Below are positions 1-9,946 of a stretch of DNA of 41,864 bases, piece after piece. The translations under genes and the position numbers were made by a program. The number at the start of each line of letters is the position of its first letter. Position 1 is the stretch's first letter. The notes beneath the pieces are model-generated. The model was not told where the DNA came from and made no database searches. It was given only the letters and a program-made list of their open reading frames with translations. The DNA comes from Saccharicrinis sp. (GTDB lineage: Bacteria > Bacteroidota > Bacteroidia > Bacteroidales > Marinilabiliaceae): the NCBI GenBank assembly GCA_024635555.1, contig JAGXIO010000209.1:1-41864 (forward strand). The letters run 5' to 3'.

Positions 1-54
1 GCGTTCTATTACTTGCTCAAACTCGATGTTGTTTCTAGTAGTTGTATTTGCCAT
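1..54 (-). CDS. N-terminal fragment of probable IS110-type transposase (runs off left edge)
   Basis: An ATG at 54..52 opens a frame that stays open to the window edge and reads MANTTTRNNIEFEQVIER (18 residues). I recall that Bacteroidota IS110-family transposases begin with a short polar leader followed by a segment like F-x-x-V-[IV]-E-R just before the GCGIDVHK start of the DEDD catalytic domain. This fragment ends exactly where that motif would begin. The diagnostic catalytic residues lie outside the window, so the family call is inference from 18 residues. It could also be an unrelated small protein. The non-coding DNA behind it (55-232) is internally repeated, which would fit the end of an insertion sequence. 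Confidence 0.35.
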   Translation of the reverse strand, partial: MANTTTRNNIEFEQVIER

Positions 55-92
55 ATCTAATGTTTTGCACTAAGTTCCGAATTTCTACTAAT

Positions 93-232
93 AATCATCC
101 CCCTTTGTGTCAATTTACCTTGTCATGGGTGTTTCATGTGTTTATAATTTATTTTTTTGCCACATGGAACTCGCCATTACAATCATTCCCCCTTTGTGTG
201 AGGACACTCTCATGGCTCGTTTCATATGTTTA
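93..232. repeat. Two imperfect direct repeats of about 52 bp upstream of the edge transposase
   Basis: Units at 93-144 and 181-232 start 88 bp apart. Both contain AATCAT-(T)CCCCCTTTGTGT, and about 30 bp further on TCATGG-n-TTTCAT-n-TGTTTA, so roughly 36 of 52 positions agree in blocks. They lie in the non-coding DNA immediately 5' of the probable transposase start at 54. In IS110-type elements this end encodes the bridge RNA, so the repeat may be part of that RNA or of the element end. The rest of 233-387 is AT-rich and shows nothing I recognise. Confidence 0.45.
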
Positions 233-390
233 AAAGTATGTGAGAATAAAAATTAATGACTTCAAATATAATAAGAAATGCTTCAAAGGACTTAAAATCA
301 TCATCAATTACCTTAAAGTATCTTATCACATAAATCAAAAATCCTATTGATAAATCCAGGAAAGGGTGAATTACAAAAAGTGCAGCCAAA

Positions 391-419
391 AAAAAAGGAA
401 CCCTATCCGGATTCCTTTT
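391..419 (-). terminator. Rho-independent terminator of the M23 peptidase gene
   Basis: Arms AAAAGGAA (393-400) and TTCCTTTT (412-419) form a stem, extendable by two C-G pairs, with an A-rich stretch at 388-396 that becomes a U-run in the minus-strand transcript. It lies 22 bp past the stop of the M23 gene at 442. Confidence 0.75.
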
Positions 420-441
420 AAACTATCATCTGTACTTATAT

Positions 442-1416
442 CTATTCCATACAAAAATCTATACTTTGCGATTGTGCTACTACCGCTTTATATTCTTGTG
501 GACTTAAATCGTTAAAAAAATATTTTACCGGATCCACCTCTACCCCATTTACGTGAACTTCGTAATGCAGGTGCGGTCCTCCTGAAAGACCGGTACTTCC
601 CACTTCACCAATTACTTGACCGCGTTTTACTTGTTCGCCTATTTTAACAATTTGATTGTTCATATGGGCGTATAGAGTTACCAGTCCAAAACCATGGTCA
701 ATCTCCACCATCTTGCCAAAACTATCTGAATATCTTACGCTTTTAACCCTACCGTTGGCCGAAGCATAAATTTCGGTACCCGTATTGGCCACCAAATCGA
801 TTCCGTTATGAGGTCGCCATCGGTTTAAAATAGGATGAAATCTATGTGGTGAAAAACCGGAACCAATACGTTTTAAATCCCAGTTGGCAACTGGTATGAT
901 AGCAGGCAAATGTTGTAATCTATCCCTATTTGCCAGGCTCTTTTTAAAAAGATCTTTATAGGAGCTTTCCTGAACGTTCATCTTAGCAACCAGCATGTCC
1001 AAGCTTTTAAACGATTCTATAATCTCTTCGGGTGTATTTGCACCTTCTAAATCCTCGTATTTATTGGTACCTCCTGTACCTGCCTGTCTAATAGAACTGT
1101 TTAAGGCATTCTGGCCTAACATGGTTCTGTACAAGCTGTCATCTAAAGTAACCAAATTTTGCAGCGTGCTGCTTGCTTCATCGATTCTTTTATTCAACAA
1201 CTTCTGATTAGTTTTCAGCTTGCTTATAATTTGTGATTGTACTTTTTCTTTGGGAGTTGAATAGGTTCCAAACGCCATTACACTAAAAGTAGCAATACCT
1301 AACACTGCACCTGCCAACATATAAGGTATAAACCGTTTAGCTCTCTTTTTAAAGCTTGTATCAACGGCAACATACATTAAAGTTTCCGGATTAAATACGT
1401 ATTTCTCTTTTGCCAT
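442..1416 (-). CDS. Membrane-anchored M23-family peptidoglycan endopeptidase
   Basis: The 324-residue protein has a short cytoplasmic N-terminus, one transmembrane segment at about residues 29-50, a helical, probably coiled-coil stalk at about 55-170, and a C-terminal LytM/M23 metallopeptidase domain at about 185-300. The zinc-site pattern is complete: H203-x3-D207 in RPHNGID, H251 in LYAH, and H282/H284 in the HLH motif. It is therefore expected to be an active cell-wall hydrolase facing the periplasm, cutting peptide cross-links, although some stalked M23 proteins act only as amidase activators. The gene stands alone with its own terminator. The nearest good promoter match lies about 290 bp upstream (1711-1741), which implies a long leader. 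The ATG at 1416 starts the only reading that keeps the membrane anchor. Confidence 0.9.
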   Translation of the reverse strand: MAKEKYVFNPETLMYVAVDTSFKKRAKRFIPYMLAGAVLGIATFSVMAFGTYSTPKEKVQSQIISKLKTNQKLLNKRIDEASSTLQNLVTLDDSLYRTMLGQNALNSSIRQAGTGGTNKYEDLEGANTPEEIIESFKSLDMLVAKMNVQESSYKDLFKKSLANRDRLQHLPAIIPVANWDLKRIGSGFSPHRFHPILNRWRPHNGIDLVANTGTEIYASANGRVKSVRYSDSFGKMVEIDHGFGLVTLYAHMNNQIVKIGEQVKRGQVIGEVGSTGLSGGPHLHYEVHVNGVEVDPVKYFFNDLSPQEYKAVVAQSQSIDFCME

Positions 1417-1710
1417 AGCTGGTATTTTTAATGCTTATTCTGCCAAAGGGCAAAAAATATTTATAGATATTATTCTAAACCCTAAGGTATTGTTGAACTC
1501 AACATTTTGTTTGTTTGCAATCACAATAAAAACCTCTAGTCAAACATTTTTATTTGATACGAACACCAAATAAAATAGTTACACAAAGATTAAATATAGT
1601 CGTAAAATTGATGCTATATGCGGCTTATAGAGATGTCGGTATATTTACTAAACGATTCTCAAAACCCAAAACAGCAGAAATTGCCATCCGCATTTTTTAT
1701 ACATTGGCCA

Positions 1711-1741
1711 CAAATATATAATAGTTTATCATTTTAGACAA
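1711..1741 (-). promoter_or_regulatory. Candidate Bacteroidota promoter upstream of the M23 gene
   Basis: On the minus strand TTG (1741..1739) is followed after 20 bp by TATATTTG (1718..1711), which fits the Bacteroidota TTG-N19-21-TAnnTTTG pattern. The predicted transcript would carry a leader of about 290 nt before the ATG at 1416. The remainder of the 1417-1836 spacer is AT-rich with nothing else recognised apart from the prfC -7 element. Confidence 0.35.
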
Positions 1742-1804
1742 CACTTTATTTATTAAAATTTCAATAAATAAAGCATGATAATCCGATAGTATTAATACAA
1801 TGAT

Positions 1805-1812
1805 TACATTTG
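1805..1812 (+). promoter_or_regulatory. -7 element of prfC
   Basis: TACATTTG matches TAnnTTTG and lies 24 bp before the ATG at 1837. No convincing -33 TTG is visible. The element overlaps the in-frame TTG at 1810, which argues against that codon being the real start. Confidence 0.55.
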
Positions 1813-1836
1813 CGCTCGTTTTTACAATATGATACT

Positions 1837-3414
1837 ATGGGCTTAATACAAGAGATACAACGCCGAAGAACCTTTGCCATTATTAGTCACCCCGATGCCG
1901 GTAAAACTACTCTGACAGAAAAACTGCTTCTTTTTGGTGGTGCCATCCACGTAGCAGGAGCTGTTAAATCGAACAAGATAAAAAAAACGGCTACTTCCGA
2001 TTTTATGGAGATAGAAAAACAGCGTGGTATATCGGTGGCTACCTCTGTAATGGGTTTTGAATATAAAGATCATAAAATAAACATATTGGATACGCCTGGC
2101 CATCAGGACTTTGCAGAGGATACCTTTAGAACCCTAACAGCCGTCGACAGTGTAATTATTGTGGTGGATGCCGCCAAAGGTGTCGAAAACCAAACGCGCA
2201 AACTAATGGAAGTATGCCGCATGCGCAAAACTCCCGTCATGGTTTTTATTAATAAGATGGACCGCCCTAGCAAGGACCCCTTTGACTTATTGGAAGAGGT
2301 AGAGGAAGAACTACAAATAAACGTACGCCCATTGAGTTGGCCCATTGGCAATGGCACTTCCTTTCAAGGTGTATACAATATCTTCGAGCAAAATATTAAC
2401 CTTTTTGAAGCCAATAAACAGACCGTACAAGAAGCCGTAGCTATTAACAATATAAATGATCCCGAACTGGAAAAAATCATAGGTAAAGCCCCGGCAGATT
2501 TGGTTCGTGAAGAGCTGGAACTGATGGAAGGTGTGTTTCCTGCATTTGATAATGCCACATACCTAAAAGGAGAGTTGGCACCGGTTTTTTTTGGGAGTGC
2601 ACTTAACAACTTTGGGGTCAACGAGCTTTTAAATTGTTTTGTACAAATAGCCCCAAAACCCCAACCATCGGTAACAAAAACCCGGACTATAGAACCTTCG
2701 GAAGATAAATTTACCGGTTTTGTGTTTAAAATCCATGCCAACATGGATCCCAATCATCGAAACCGTATTGCCTTTGTAAAAATATGTTCGGGCAAGTTTG
2801 AGCGAAACAAAAGCTACCTCCATGTACGCCAAGGGAAAAACTATAAGTTCTCAAGTCCCACGGCATTTATGGCCGAAAAAAAATCTATCATCGACGAAGC
2901 TTACCCCGGCGACATTGTTGGCTTGCCCGATTCAGGTAACTTTATAATTGGCGACACCATTACCGAAGGCGAAAAAATAAGTTTCAAAGGACTGCCAAGC
3001 TTTTCGCCCGAGCTTTTTAGGTATATTGAAAATGCCGACCCCATGAAAACCAAACAGCTGAACAAAGGGATAGATCAATTGATGGATGAAGGTGTGGCGC
3101 AGCTTTTTACCAGTCAGTTTAATGGACGCAAAATTATTGGAACCGTTGGGGCACTGCAGTTTGAAGTGATAGAGTATCGTTTAAATCACGAATACAATGC
3201 GAAGTGCCGATATGAGCACATCAACCTGTTTAAAGCTTGCTGGATAAGATCGAAAAATGCCGAAGAACTTGCAGATTTTAAATTACGCAAAACTCAATAT
3301 ATGGCCAAGGACAAGCAAGGAAGAGATGTGTTTTTAGCCGATTCGTCGTATATGTTAGAGCTTGCGCAGCAAAATTTTAAGGATATTGAGTTTCATTTTA
3401 CCAGCGAATTTTAA
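1837..3414 (+). CDS. prfC: Peptide chain release factor 3 (RF3 GTPase)
   Basis: This translational GTPase recycles RF1 and RF2 from the ribosome after termination. From the ATG at 1837 it is 525 residues, the usual RF3 length. The frame is open back to a TTG at 1810, but that codon lies inside the -7 promoter element. G-domain motifs are in order: HPDAGKTT (G1, near residue 18), RGISVATS (G2), DTPGHQDF (G3), NKMD (G4) and SWPIGNG at the G5 position. EF-Tu-like domain II and the RF3 C-terminal domain follow. The HPDAGKTT and KKTATSDFMEIE signatures separate it from EF-G and from TetM-like proteins. It is monocistronic, with a 303-bp spacer before rplS. Confidence 0.95.
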   Translation: MGLIQEIQRRRTFAIISHPDAGKTTLTEKLLLFGGAIHVAGAVKSNKIKKTATSDFMEIEKQRGISVATSVMGFEYKDHKINILDTPGHQDFAEDTFRTLTAVDSVIIVVDAAKGVENQTRKLMEVCRMRKTPVMVFINKMDRPSKDPFDLLEEVEEELQINVRPLSWPIGNGTSFQGVYNIFEQNINLFEANKQTVQEAVAINNINDPELEKIIGKAPADLVREELELMEGVFPAFDNATYLKGELAPVFFGSALNNFGVNELLNCFVQIAPKPQPSVTKTRTIEPSEDKFTGFVFKIHANMDPNHRNRIAFVKICSGKFERNKSYLHVRQGKNYKFSSPTAFMAEKKSIIDEAYPGDIVGLPDSGNFIIGDTITEGEKISFKGLPSFSPELFRYIENADPMKTKQLNKGIDQLMDEGVAQLFTSQFNGRKIIGTVGALQFEVIEYRLNHEYNAKCRYEHINLFKACWIRSKNAEELADFKLRKTQYMAKDKQGRDVFLADSSYMLELAQQNFKDIEFHFTSEF

Positions 3415-3589
3415 TTATTCAAAGCTTAAATATTGCAATCAATGATTACGCATCTTAAAAAAGCAGTGACTCATTGTGTTAGGGCAGAACATCACAGCCT
3501 ATGGGCAAGTAGAAGTTAAAACACAGAAACGTCAGACGGGGTGCTTATCAGTAAAACCTGTTTTAGCCTATAAAAAAGAAGGCTCCACA

Positions 3590-3621
3590 TTGTTAAAAAA
3601 CAAATCAAAATATTATCTTTG
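3590..3621 (+). promoter_or_regulatory. Promoter of rplS
   Basis: TTG (3590-3592), 21 bp, then TATCTTTG (3614-3621): a full match to the Bacteroidota sigma-ABfr pattern. It implies a leader of about 90 nt before the ATG at 3718. The spacer 3415-3589 has no recognisable gene or tRNA. Confidence 0.7.
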
Positions 3622-3717
3622 CGCCCGATTATAAACAATCTGCATGTAATCTCTTATTGAACAAGTGGTTCACGTAATATTGCATGTATTTGTTAAATGC
3701 AAAGATATTTTAAAAAA

Positions 3718-4071
3718 ATGGATTTAATTAAAATTGCCGAAGACGCATTTAAAACTGAAACAAAAGAAAAACCTTCTTTTGGAGCAGGTGACACCATCTC
3801 TGTATCGTACAAGATTAAAGAGGGAAACAAGGAGCGTATCCAGATTTTCAAAGGTGTAGTTATTCAGGTTAAAGGTACCGGTTCCACAAAAATGGTAACC
3901 GTAAGGAAAATGTCAGGAAACCAAGGGGTTGAAAGAATTTTCCCTATTGAGTCACCTTTTATCGAATCGATCGAGGTTAACCGTCACGGTAAAGTTCGTA
4001 GAAAACGTATTTACTATCTACGTGAACGTACCGGTAAAAAAGCCCGTATCAAAGAGAAAAGAAGAATTTAA
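3718..4071 (+). CDS. rplS: 50S ribosomal protein L19
   Basis: L19 is a structural protein of the large subunit at the 30S-50S interface. The 117-residue product from the ATG at 3718 begins MDLIKIAE, the start seen in other Bacteroidota L19 proteins. An in-frame ATG seven codons earlier (3697) would add MQRYFKK, which does not fit the family. Family landmarks are present: [43 protein letters not shown], and the basic tail ending [12 protein letters not shown]. It stands alone here, without trmD, rimM or rpsP beside it, between its own promoter and terminator, and carries a leader of about 90 nt. Confidence 0.97.
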   Translation: MDLIKIAEDAFKTETKEKPSFGAGDTISVSYKIKEGNKERIQIFKGVVIQVKGTGSTKMVTVRKMSGNQGVERIFPIESPFIESIEVNRHGKVRRKRIYYLRERTGKKARIKEKRRI

Positions 4072-4086
4072 AAACCTCTTCATATT

Positions 4087-4124
4087 AAAATCCCCTTTCA
4101 TATATATGTTCGGGGATTTTTTTA
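4087..4124 (+). terminator. Terminator of rplS, possibly bidirectional with serB
   Basis: AAAATCCCC (4087-4095) pairs with GGGGATTTT (4112-4120), followed by a T-run. It lies 15 bp after the rplS stop. The A's on the left arm would also give some U-run in the opposite direction. Confidence 0.85.
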
Positions 4125-4150
4125 TTAACAAGGGTCTTTTAGTTTAAATA

Positions 4151-4192
4151 GCCAGCGGCCACTAGCCATCAGCTATCCGCCAACCGCTACTT
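4151..4192. repeat. Six degenerate heptads of GCYANNN type between rplS and serB
   Basis: Read in 7-bp steps from 4151 the sequence is GCCAGCG, GCCACTA, GCCATCA, GCTATCC, GCCAACC, GCTACTT. Every unit starts GC[CT]A. The last unit overlaps the serB stop at 4187. This is one member of the 7-bp-period intergenic family seen at several places in this window. Confidence 0.6.
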
Positions 4193-5410
4193 ATTTATCT
4201 CCCTATCTCTAAAGCCCAGCATGTATAATATGGCATCAAGTCCTATGGTAGATATGGAGTTATCGGCACCCGCTTTCACTAGAGGTTTAGCGTGAAAAGC
4301 AATCCCCAAACCCGCCAATTGGAGCATGGGTAAATCATTGGATCCATCGCCTACGGCAATCACCTGATCCAGATGAATATCTTCTTTAAAAGCCAATAGT
4401 TTTAACAATTCAGCTTTGCGCTTACCATCAACAATATTGCCCACATGCTTACCGGTTAGCATGCCATCTTTAATTTCTAGCTCGTTGGAAAATACATAAT
4501 CAACACCTAATTTGGCCTTTAGGTAGTTGCCAAAATAACTAAATCCGCCAGATAGAATGGCCGTTTTATAACCATATTTGTTCAGGGTTTTCATCAATCG
4601 TTCGGCGCCTTCTGTAATGGGTAGATTTTCGGCCACCTCTTTCAGAGCCGACTCACTAAGACCTTCGAGCAAGGATACCCGTTGAATAAAACTCTCGTTA
4701 AAATCAATATTGCCGCACATGGCCTCTTCGGTAATCTTTTTAACCTGATCACCCACACCTGCCTTTTCTGCCAGTTCATCTATCACCTCGGTTTGTATAA
4801 GGGTAGAGTCCATGTCGAAGCATACCAAACGACGGTTTCTTCGAAATATATTGTCTTCCTGAAAAGCTATATCGACCCCAATTTTACCCGCGAGATCCAT
4901 AAAATCTTTCTTCATAAGCTCCATGTCTATGGGCAGACCTCTTACCGAAAACTCAACCACCGCTTTATTATGTTTCGAGTTTGTATTCAAATCAACTCTT
5001 CCCGATAAACGGGTGATGGTATCGATATTTAATTTTTGCGAAGAAATAATACGGGTAACTTTAGCCAAATGTTCGGCGGATATTTTACGTGCAAGTAAAG
5101 TAATGATATAACGTTCTTTACCTTGATGCGAAACCCACTCTGCATAGCGTTGCTCTGAGATAGGCGTAAACTTAATCTTAACCCCGATTTCGTAGGATTT
5201 GAATAGTAAATCCTTTAAAATAGGCGCCGACTCGTAGGCCTGCGGCACTTCAAACAATATGCCCAAGCCCAGGTTGTCGTGAATAACAGCCTGCCCAATA
5301 TCTAATATTTGAACGTTATACTGAGCTAATATCTCCGATAAAGAAGAGGTAAGTCCCGGCTTGTCGTCACCGGATATATTTACAAGAATGATTTCTCTAC
5401 TGTTTGGCAT
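4187..5410 (-). CDS. serB: Phosphoserine phosphatase with N-terminal ACT domains
   Basis: Catalyses the last step of serine synthesis, O-phosphoserine to serine plus phosphate. The 407-residue protein has two ACT-like regulatory domains at about residues 5-90 and 100-180, and a HAD phosphatase domain at about 190-395. The HAD motifs are intact: D199-M-D201-S-T (motif I, nucleophile and acid), LSGGFSYF (motif II region) and GDGSNDLPML (motif III). The ACT domains suggest allosteric control, probably by serine. A -7 element TACATTTG lies at 5444..5437. The gene is convergent with rplS and not in an obvious serine operon. The start at 5410 is supported by the ACT domain beginning at residue 6. 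Confidence 0.95.
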   Translation of the reverse strand: MPNSREIILVNISGDDKPGLTSSLSEILAQYNVQILDIGQAVIHDNLGLGILFEVPQAYESAPILKDLLFKSYEIGVKIKFTPISEQRYAEWVSHQGKERYIITLLARKISAEHLAKVTRIISSQKLNIDTITRLSGRVDLNTNSKHNKAVVEFSVRGLPIDMELMKKDFMDLAGKIGVDIAFQEDNIFRRNRRLVCFDMDSTLIQTEVIDELAEKAGVGDQVKKITEEAMCGNIDFNESFIQRVSLLEGLSESALKEVAENLPITEGAERLMKTLNKYGYKTAILSGGFSYFGNYLKAKLGVDYVFSNELEIKDGMLTGKHVGNIVDGKRKAELLKLLAFKEDIHLDQVIAVGDGSNDLPMLQLAGLGIAFHAKPLVKAGADNSISTIGLDAILYMLGFRDREINK

Positions 5411-5436
5411 GTTTTAAAATAAATAGGTACAGAAGG

Positions 5437-5444
5437 CAAATGTA
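5437..5444 (-). promoter_or_regulatory. -7 element of serB
   Basis: Minus-strand TACATTTG matches TAnnTTTG, 26 bp before the serB ATG at 5410. No good -33 TTG at the expected distance. Confidence 0.5.
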
Positions 5445-5548
5445 ACAAATCATTGTATATCCCGGGTTTTTCAAATCTGGATATGATGACATATTTCATT
5501 TTTTTTAACATTGATTCAAAAATTGTTCATTATGAATTACCGCATCAA

Positions 5549-5567
5549 GCTATAAGCTAGCAGTTAC
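5549..5567. repeat. Short GCTANNA heptad run at the 3' end of the DUF3820 gene
   Basis: GCTATAA (5549), GCTAGCA (5556) and GTTAC (5563) run straight into the stop codon of the minus-strand gene. Too short to stand alone, but the word matches the GCYANNN heptads at 4151-4192. Confidence 0.35.
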
Positions 5568-5779
5568 ATTTTTCTGATTTCGCGAAGTAAATACTCCAAT
5601 CCGTTGAGTTTAATTTCGTACAAGGTAGACAATAACATGCCCAGCCTACCCGCAGGAAACCCCTTTTGCTGGTACCAAGCCAAATAAAACTCTGGAATAT
5701 CGCACATTACGGTGCCTTTGTACTTACCATAGGGCATCCGAGTTTTAACCAACTCAAGTAAAATGCTTTTATCTATCAT
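5564..5779 (-). CDS. DUF3820 family small protein
   Basis: The 71-residue protein belongs to the DUF3820 family by its pattern MPYGKYKG, a DIPEFYLAWYQQKGFP core, and a tail like LYEIKLNGLEYLL. Proteins of this family have no firmly established biochemical role. Some are annotated as quorum-sensing-regulated virulence factors. No signal peptide or membrane segment is seen, so it is expected in the cytoplasm. A -7 element TATCTTTG lies at 5844..5837. It is divergent from the DUF255 gene that starts at 5927. Confidence 0.85.
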   Translation of the reverse strand: MIDKSILLELVKTRMPYGKYKGTVMCDIPEFYLAWYQQKGFPAGRLGMLLSTLYEIKLNGLEYLLREIRKM

Positions 5780-5836
5780 GGTTAGATGTCAATAAATTTA
5801 AGTTCGCTATAAAATAATCCATTTTAATATGGTCGC

Positions 5837-5844
5837 CAAAGATA
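5837..5844 (-). promoter_or_regulatory. -7 element of the DUF3820 gene
   Basis: Minus-strand TATCTTTG matches TAnnTTTG, 57 bp before the ATG at 5779. Confidence 0.45.
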
Positions 5845-5926
5845 TCTTTTTCTTTTCAAATTGAACAGATTGCATTAAACTTTACAAAGCGTTTAGCTGT
5901 TAGTGACATATTAAACTCTACCAAGA

Positions 5927-7945
5927 ATGAATACAAAAAACAACACAAACGCCCTCATTACTGAGACTAGCCCTTATTTACTAATGCATGCCCATAATCC
6001 TGTGCACTGGTTCCCTTGGGGACGTGAGGCGTTGGATATGGCCAAAGAACAAAATAAATTAATAGTGATATCCATTGGTTATGCGGCCTGCCATTGGTGC
6101 CATGTGATGGAACACGAAAGCTTTAGCGACAAAGAAGTGGCTGGGGTAATGAATGAGAATTTTATTTCGATTAAAATAGATAGAGAGGAACGCCCCGACC
6201 TAGACCAACTGTTTATGGATGTGGCGCACTTAACAACAGGGAAGGGAGGCTGGCCTTTAAATATTATTGCTTTGCCCAACGGGAAGCCTATTTTTGCAGG
6301 TACGTATTTTCAGAAAAGACAATGGACTAACTTATTGAGCGAAATATATGGGCTTTTTAAAAAATCACCCGACAAATTGAAACATCTGGCCAACGAAATT
6401 AGGCAGGGAATAGAACGAATGGACTTTATTGGATTGGTCAAGGATTCGGTGTTGTTTACTGCCCAAATGATGGACACCACAATTGATTCATGGAAACACA
6501 ATTTTGACTTTGAATGGGGCGGAAATAAAGGAGCTCCCAAATTTCCAATGCCGGTAGAATATAATTTCCTCCTATCTTACCTGTTCAAATATTCGGATGA
6601 TGAGGTGGGTAAATACATAAACCTATCGTTGACTAGAATGGCCTGGGGAGGTATTTACGATACAGTAGGAGGTGGATTTTCAAGGTATTCGGTAGATGCT
6701 TATTGGAAAATACCACATTTTGAAAAAATGTTGTATGACCAAGGCCAATTACTCGAGGTATATGCCAATGCCTATCAGCTCACGCAAAATCCTTTATTTA
6801 AAGATGTGATAGAGCAAACCGTATCCTTCGTAAACCGAGAGTTAAAGTCGCCCAAAGGTGGTTATTATGCCTCTTTAGATGCAGATAGCGAAGGGGTAGA
6901 AGGAAAGTTTTATGTGTGGACTAAAAATGAAATAGATGTTTTGCTTGGGTCCGACGCCGCACAGTTCTGCTTTTTTTACAACATCACAGATGAGGGCAAT
7001 TGGGAAGAAGGAAACAATGTGCTGTTTCAAACCATTTCGGAGGAAGAATTTTGTGCACAACATGCTTTGCAAATTGATTCTTTAAAAGTATTAATAAAAA
7101 AAGGTAAAAACCTGCTGTTTGAGGAACGCAGCAAAAGAATCCGCCCTAGGCTTGATGATAAAATACTGACCGCATGGAACGCCATTACAATTAAAGGTTT
7201 GATACATGCCTATAGAGCCACCGGAAACAAATCGTATTTACAGGATGCCATTGATGCTTCCACATTTTTAAAAGAAAAAGCCATTAAAGAAGATGGTGGA
7301 TTATGGCGGAGCCTAAAAGGAGAGCAAGGAACTATCAATGCTTTTTTAGACGATTATGCCTTATTAATAGATGCATGGATTGATTTGTACCAAGTTACTT
7401 TCGACGACCAATGGCTCCTAAAGGCTCGCGCTTTGTGCGAATATGCTACTTGCCACTTCTTTAACGAAGACAACCAATTGTTTTATTACACATCGGTGTT
7501 AGACGATCCGTTATTGATTCGCAAATCAGAGCTATCCGATAATGTAATACCTGCATCAAACTCTATAATGGCCTTAAACCTCTTTCGCCTTAGTAAGTAT
7601 TTTTTAAATAAAGAGGCTTATCAAACTGCCCTACAAATGCTAAAAAATCTATCGGGGAAAATAGATGATTATGGCAAGTACTACGCCAACTGGCAGCGAT
7701 TGAAACTCTATTTTATACATGAGAACTACGAATTGGTAATTTCGGGTGAGGGAAAAGAAAAGGCACGCGATGAATTTTTAACAGACTTTAACCCCTATAT
7801 TTTTATTGCCGGACAAAGTGATGCTATTCCTGTAGCAAAAGATAAATACAGCAAAAACCTTACGTTTTATCTTTGCAAGAATAATACGTGCAGCCTGCCT
7901 ATAAGCTCAATTTTAGGGCTTAAAAAAATGATGCGCGAAGGGTAG
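5927..7945 (+). CDS. DUF255 / YyaL-type thioredoxin-domain protein (SSP411 family)
   Basis: The 672-residue protein has an N-terminal thioredoxin-like domain (about residues 8-165) with the active-site-like motif C55-H-W-C58 inside the family signature around [10 protein letters not shown] and [13 protein letters not shown] long C-terminal region with an (alpha/alpha)6-barrel appearance follows, of the kind seen in glycosidases and epimerases. Length and order match YyaL and the eukaryotic SPATA20 family. The function is not established. A role in redox chemistry or sugar handling is only inferred from the fold. No signal peptide is seen. It stands alone between the divergent DUF3820 gene and a long heptad-repeat spacer. 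Confidence 0.9.
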   Translation: MNTKNNTNALITETSPYLLMHAHNPVHWFPWGREALDMAKEQNKLIVISIGYAACHWCHVMEHESFSDKEVAGVMNENFISIKIDREERPDLDQLFMDVAHLTTGKGGWPLNIIALPNGKPIFAGTYFQKRQWTNLLSEIYGLFKKSPDKLKHLANEIRQGIERMDFIGLVKDSVLFTAQMMDTTIDSWKHNFDFEWGGNKGAPKFPMPVEYNFLLSYLFKYSDDEVGKYINLSLTRMAWGGIYDTVGGGFSRYSVDAYWKIPHFEKMLYDQGQLLEVYANAYQLTQNPLFKDVIEQTVSFVNRELKSPKGGYYASLDADSEGVEGKFYVWTKNEIDVLLGSDAAQFCFFYNITDEGNWEEGNNVLFQTISEEEFCAQHALQIDSLKVLIKKGKNLLFEERSKRIRPRLDDKILTAWNAITIKGLIHAYRATGNKSYLQDAIDASTFLKEKAIKEDGGLWRSLKGEQGTINAFLDDYALLIDAWIDLYQVTFDDQWLLKARALCEYATCHFFNEDNQLFYYTSVLDDPLLIRKSELSDNVIPASNSIMALNLFRLSKYFLNKEAYQTALQMLKNLSGKIDDYGKYYANWQRLKLYFIHENYELVISGEGKEKARDEFLTDFNPYIFIAGQSDAIPVAKDKYSKNLTFYLCKNNTCSLPISSILGLKKMMREG

Positions 7946-8140
7946 TTTTGGAGCGTAGGGCGTGGAGCTTGGGGCAAGGAGCTTGGGGCAAGCAAGTGAA
8001 GCGTAAAGAAAAAAAAGAGATAAGAAAAGGAAATAAGGGAAATAAAAAACAAATTTGCCCCTTGCCCCTTGCACAACATACTCCTTGCTCCTTGCCCCAC
8101 GCCCCTTGCGCCCTACTCTTTACCCTTGCTCCCCGCAAAA
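7946..8140. repeat. Heptad-repeat spacer with two facing (inverted) arms
   Basis: Immediately after the DUF255 stop, 7-bp units run from 7946: TTTTGGA, GCGTAGG, GCGTGGA, GCTTGGG, GCAAGGA, GCTTGGG, GCAAGCA. A purine-rich linker at about 8000-8050 follows, then the complementary type of unit (8055-8136, words like TTGCCCC and CTCCTTG). The two halves pair: TGGGGCAAGGAGC (7970-7982) is the exact complement of GCTCCTTGCCCCA (8087-8099), and GTAGGGCG (7955-7962) that of CGCCCTAC (8109-8116). A transcript would fold into one long imperfect hairpin. Open frames across it are artefacts of the repeat. The rest of the spacer to 8304 holds the pyrG -7 element only. Confidence 0.75.
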
Positions 8141-8245
8141 AGAATCGATGCATCATCAAACCGAAAAAAAATAATTCGGAGGAAACACCAAACTTTAAAC
8201 ACTGAATCCGGCTATCTCATTTCTTTTTATTTACCCATTAATTTT

Positions 8246-8253
8246 TACCTTTG
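8246..8253 (+). promoter_or_regulatory. -7 element of pyrG-yidC
   Basis: TACCTTTG matches TAnnTTTG, 51 bp before the GTG start at 8305. It lies downstream of the heptad spacer, so pyrG is probably transcribed independently of the DUF255 gene. Confidence 0.55.
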
Positions 8254-8292
8254 TGCTTTATTTTTTCTGGAAGATTTTTAGGTTTAATTTAA

Positions 8293-9906
<1,614 letters not shown>

Positions 9907-9946
9907 ATAATTACGAATATATTTATATCAAGAAATAATATTTAAA

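Noticed and set aside
42-233. A 63-codon plus-strand frame at the left end
   Set aside because: It runs across the two direct repeats, opposite the probable transposase start, with no protein-like pattern.
1810-1836. Upstream TTG start for prfC
   Set aside because: The codon lies inside the TACATTTG -7 element, and the nine added residues are not found in RF3 proteins.
3415-3589. Possible tRNA or small RNA between prfC and rplS
   Set aside because: No cloverleaf arms, no T-loop motif and no terminator could be placed.
7867-8281. Several overlapping open frames on both strands after the DUF255 gene
   Set aside because: They run through the 7-bp heptad tracts, repeat the same few residues in all frames and have no signal, domain or start context.
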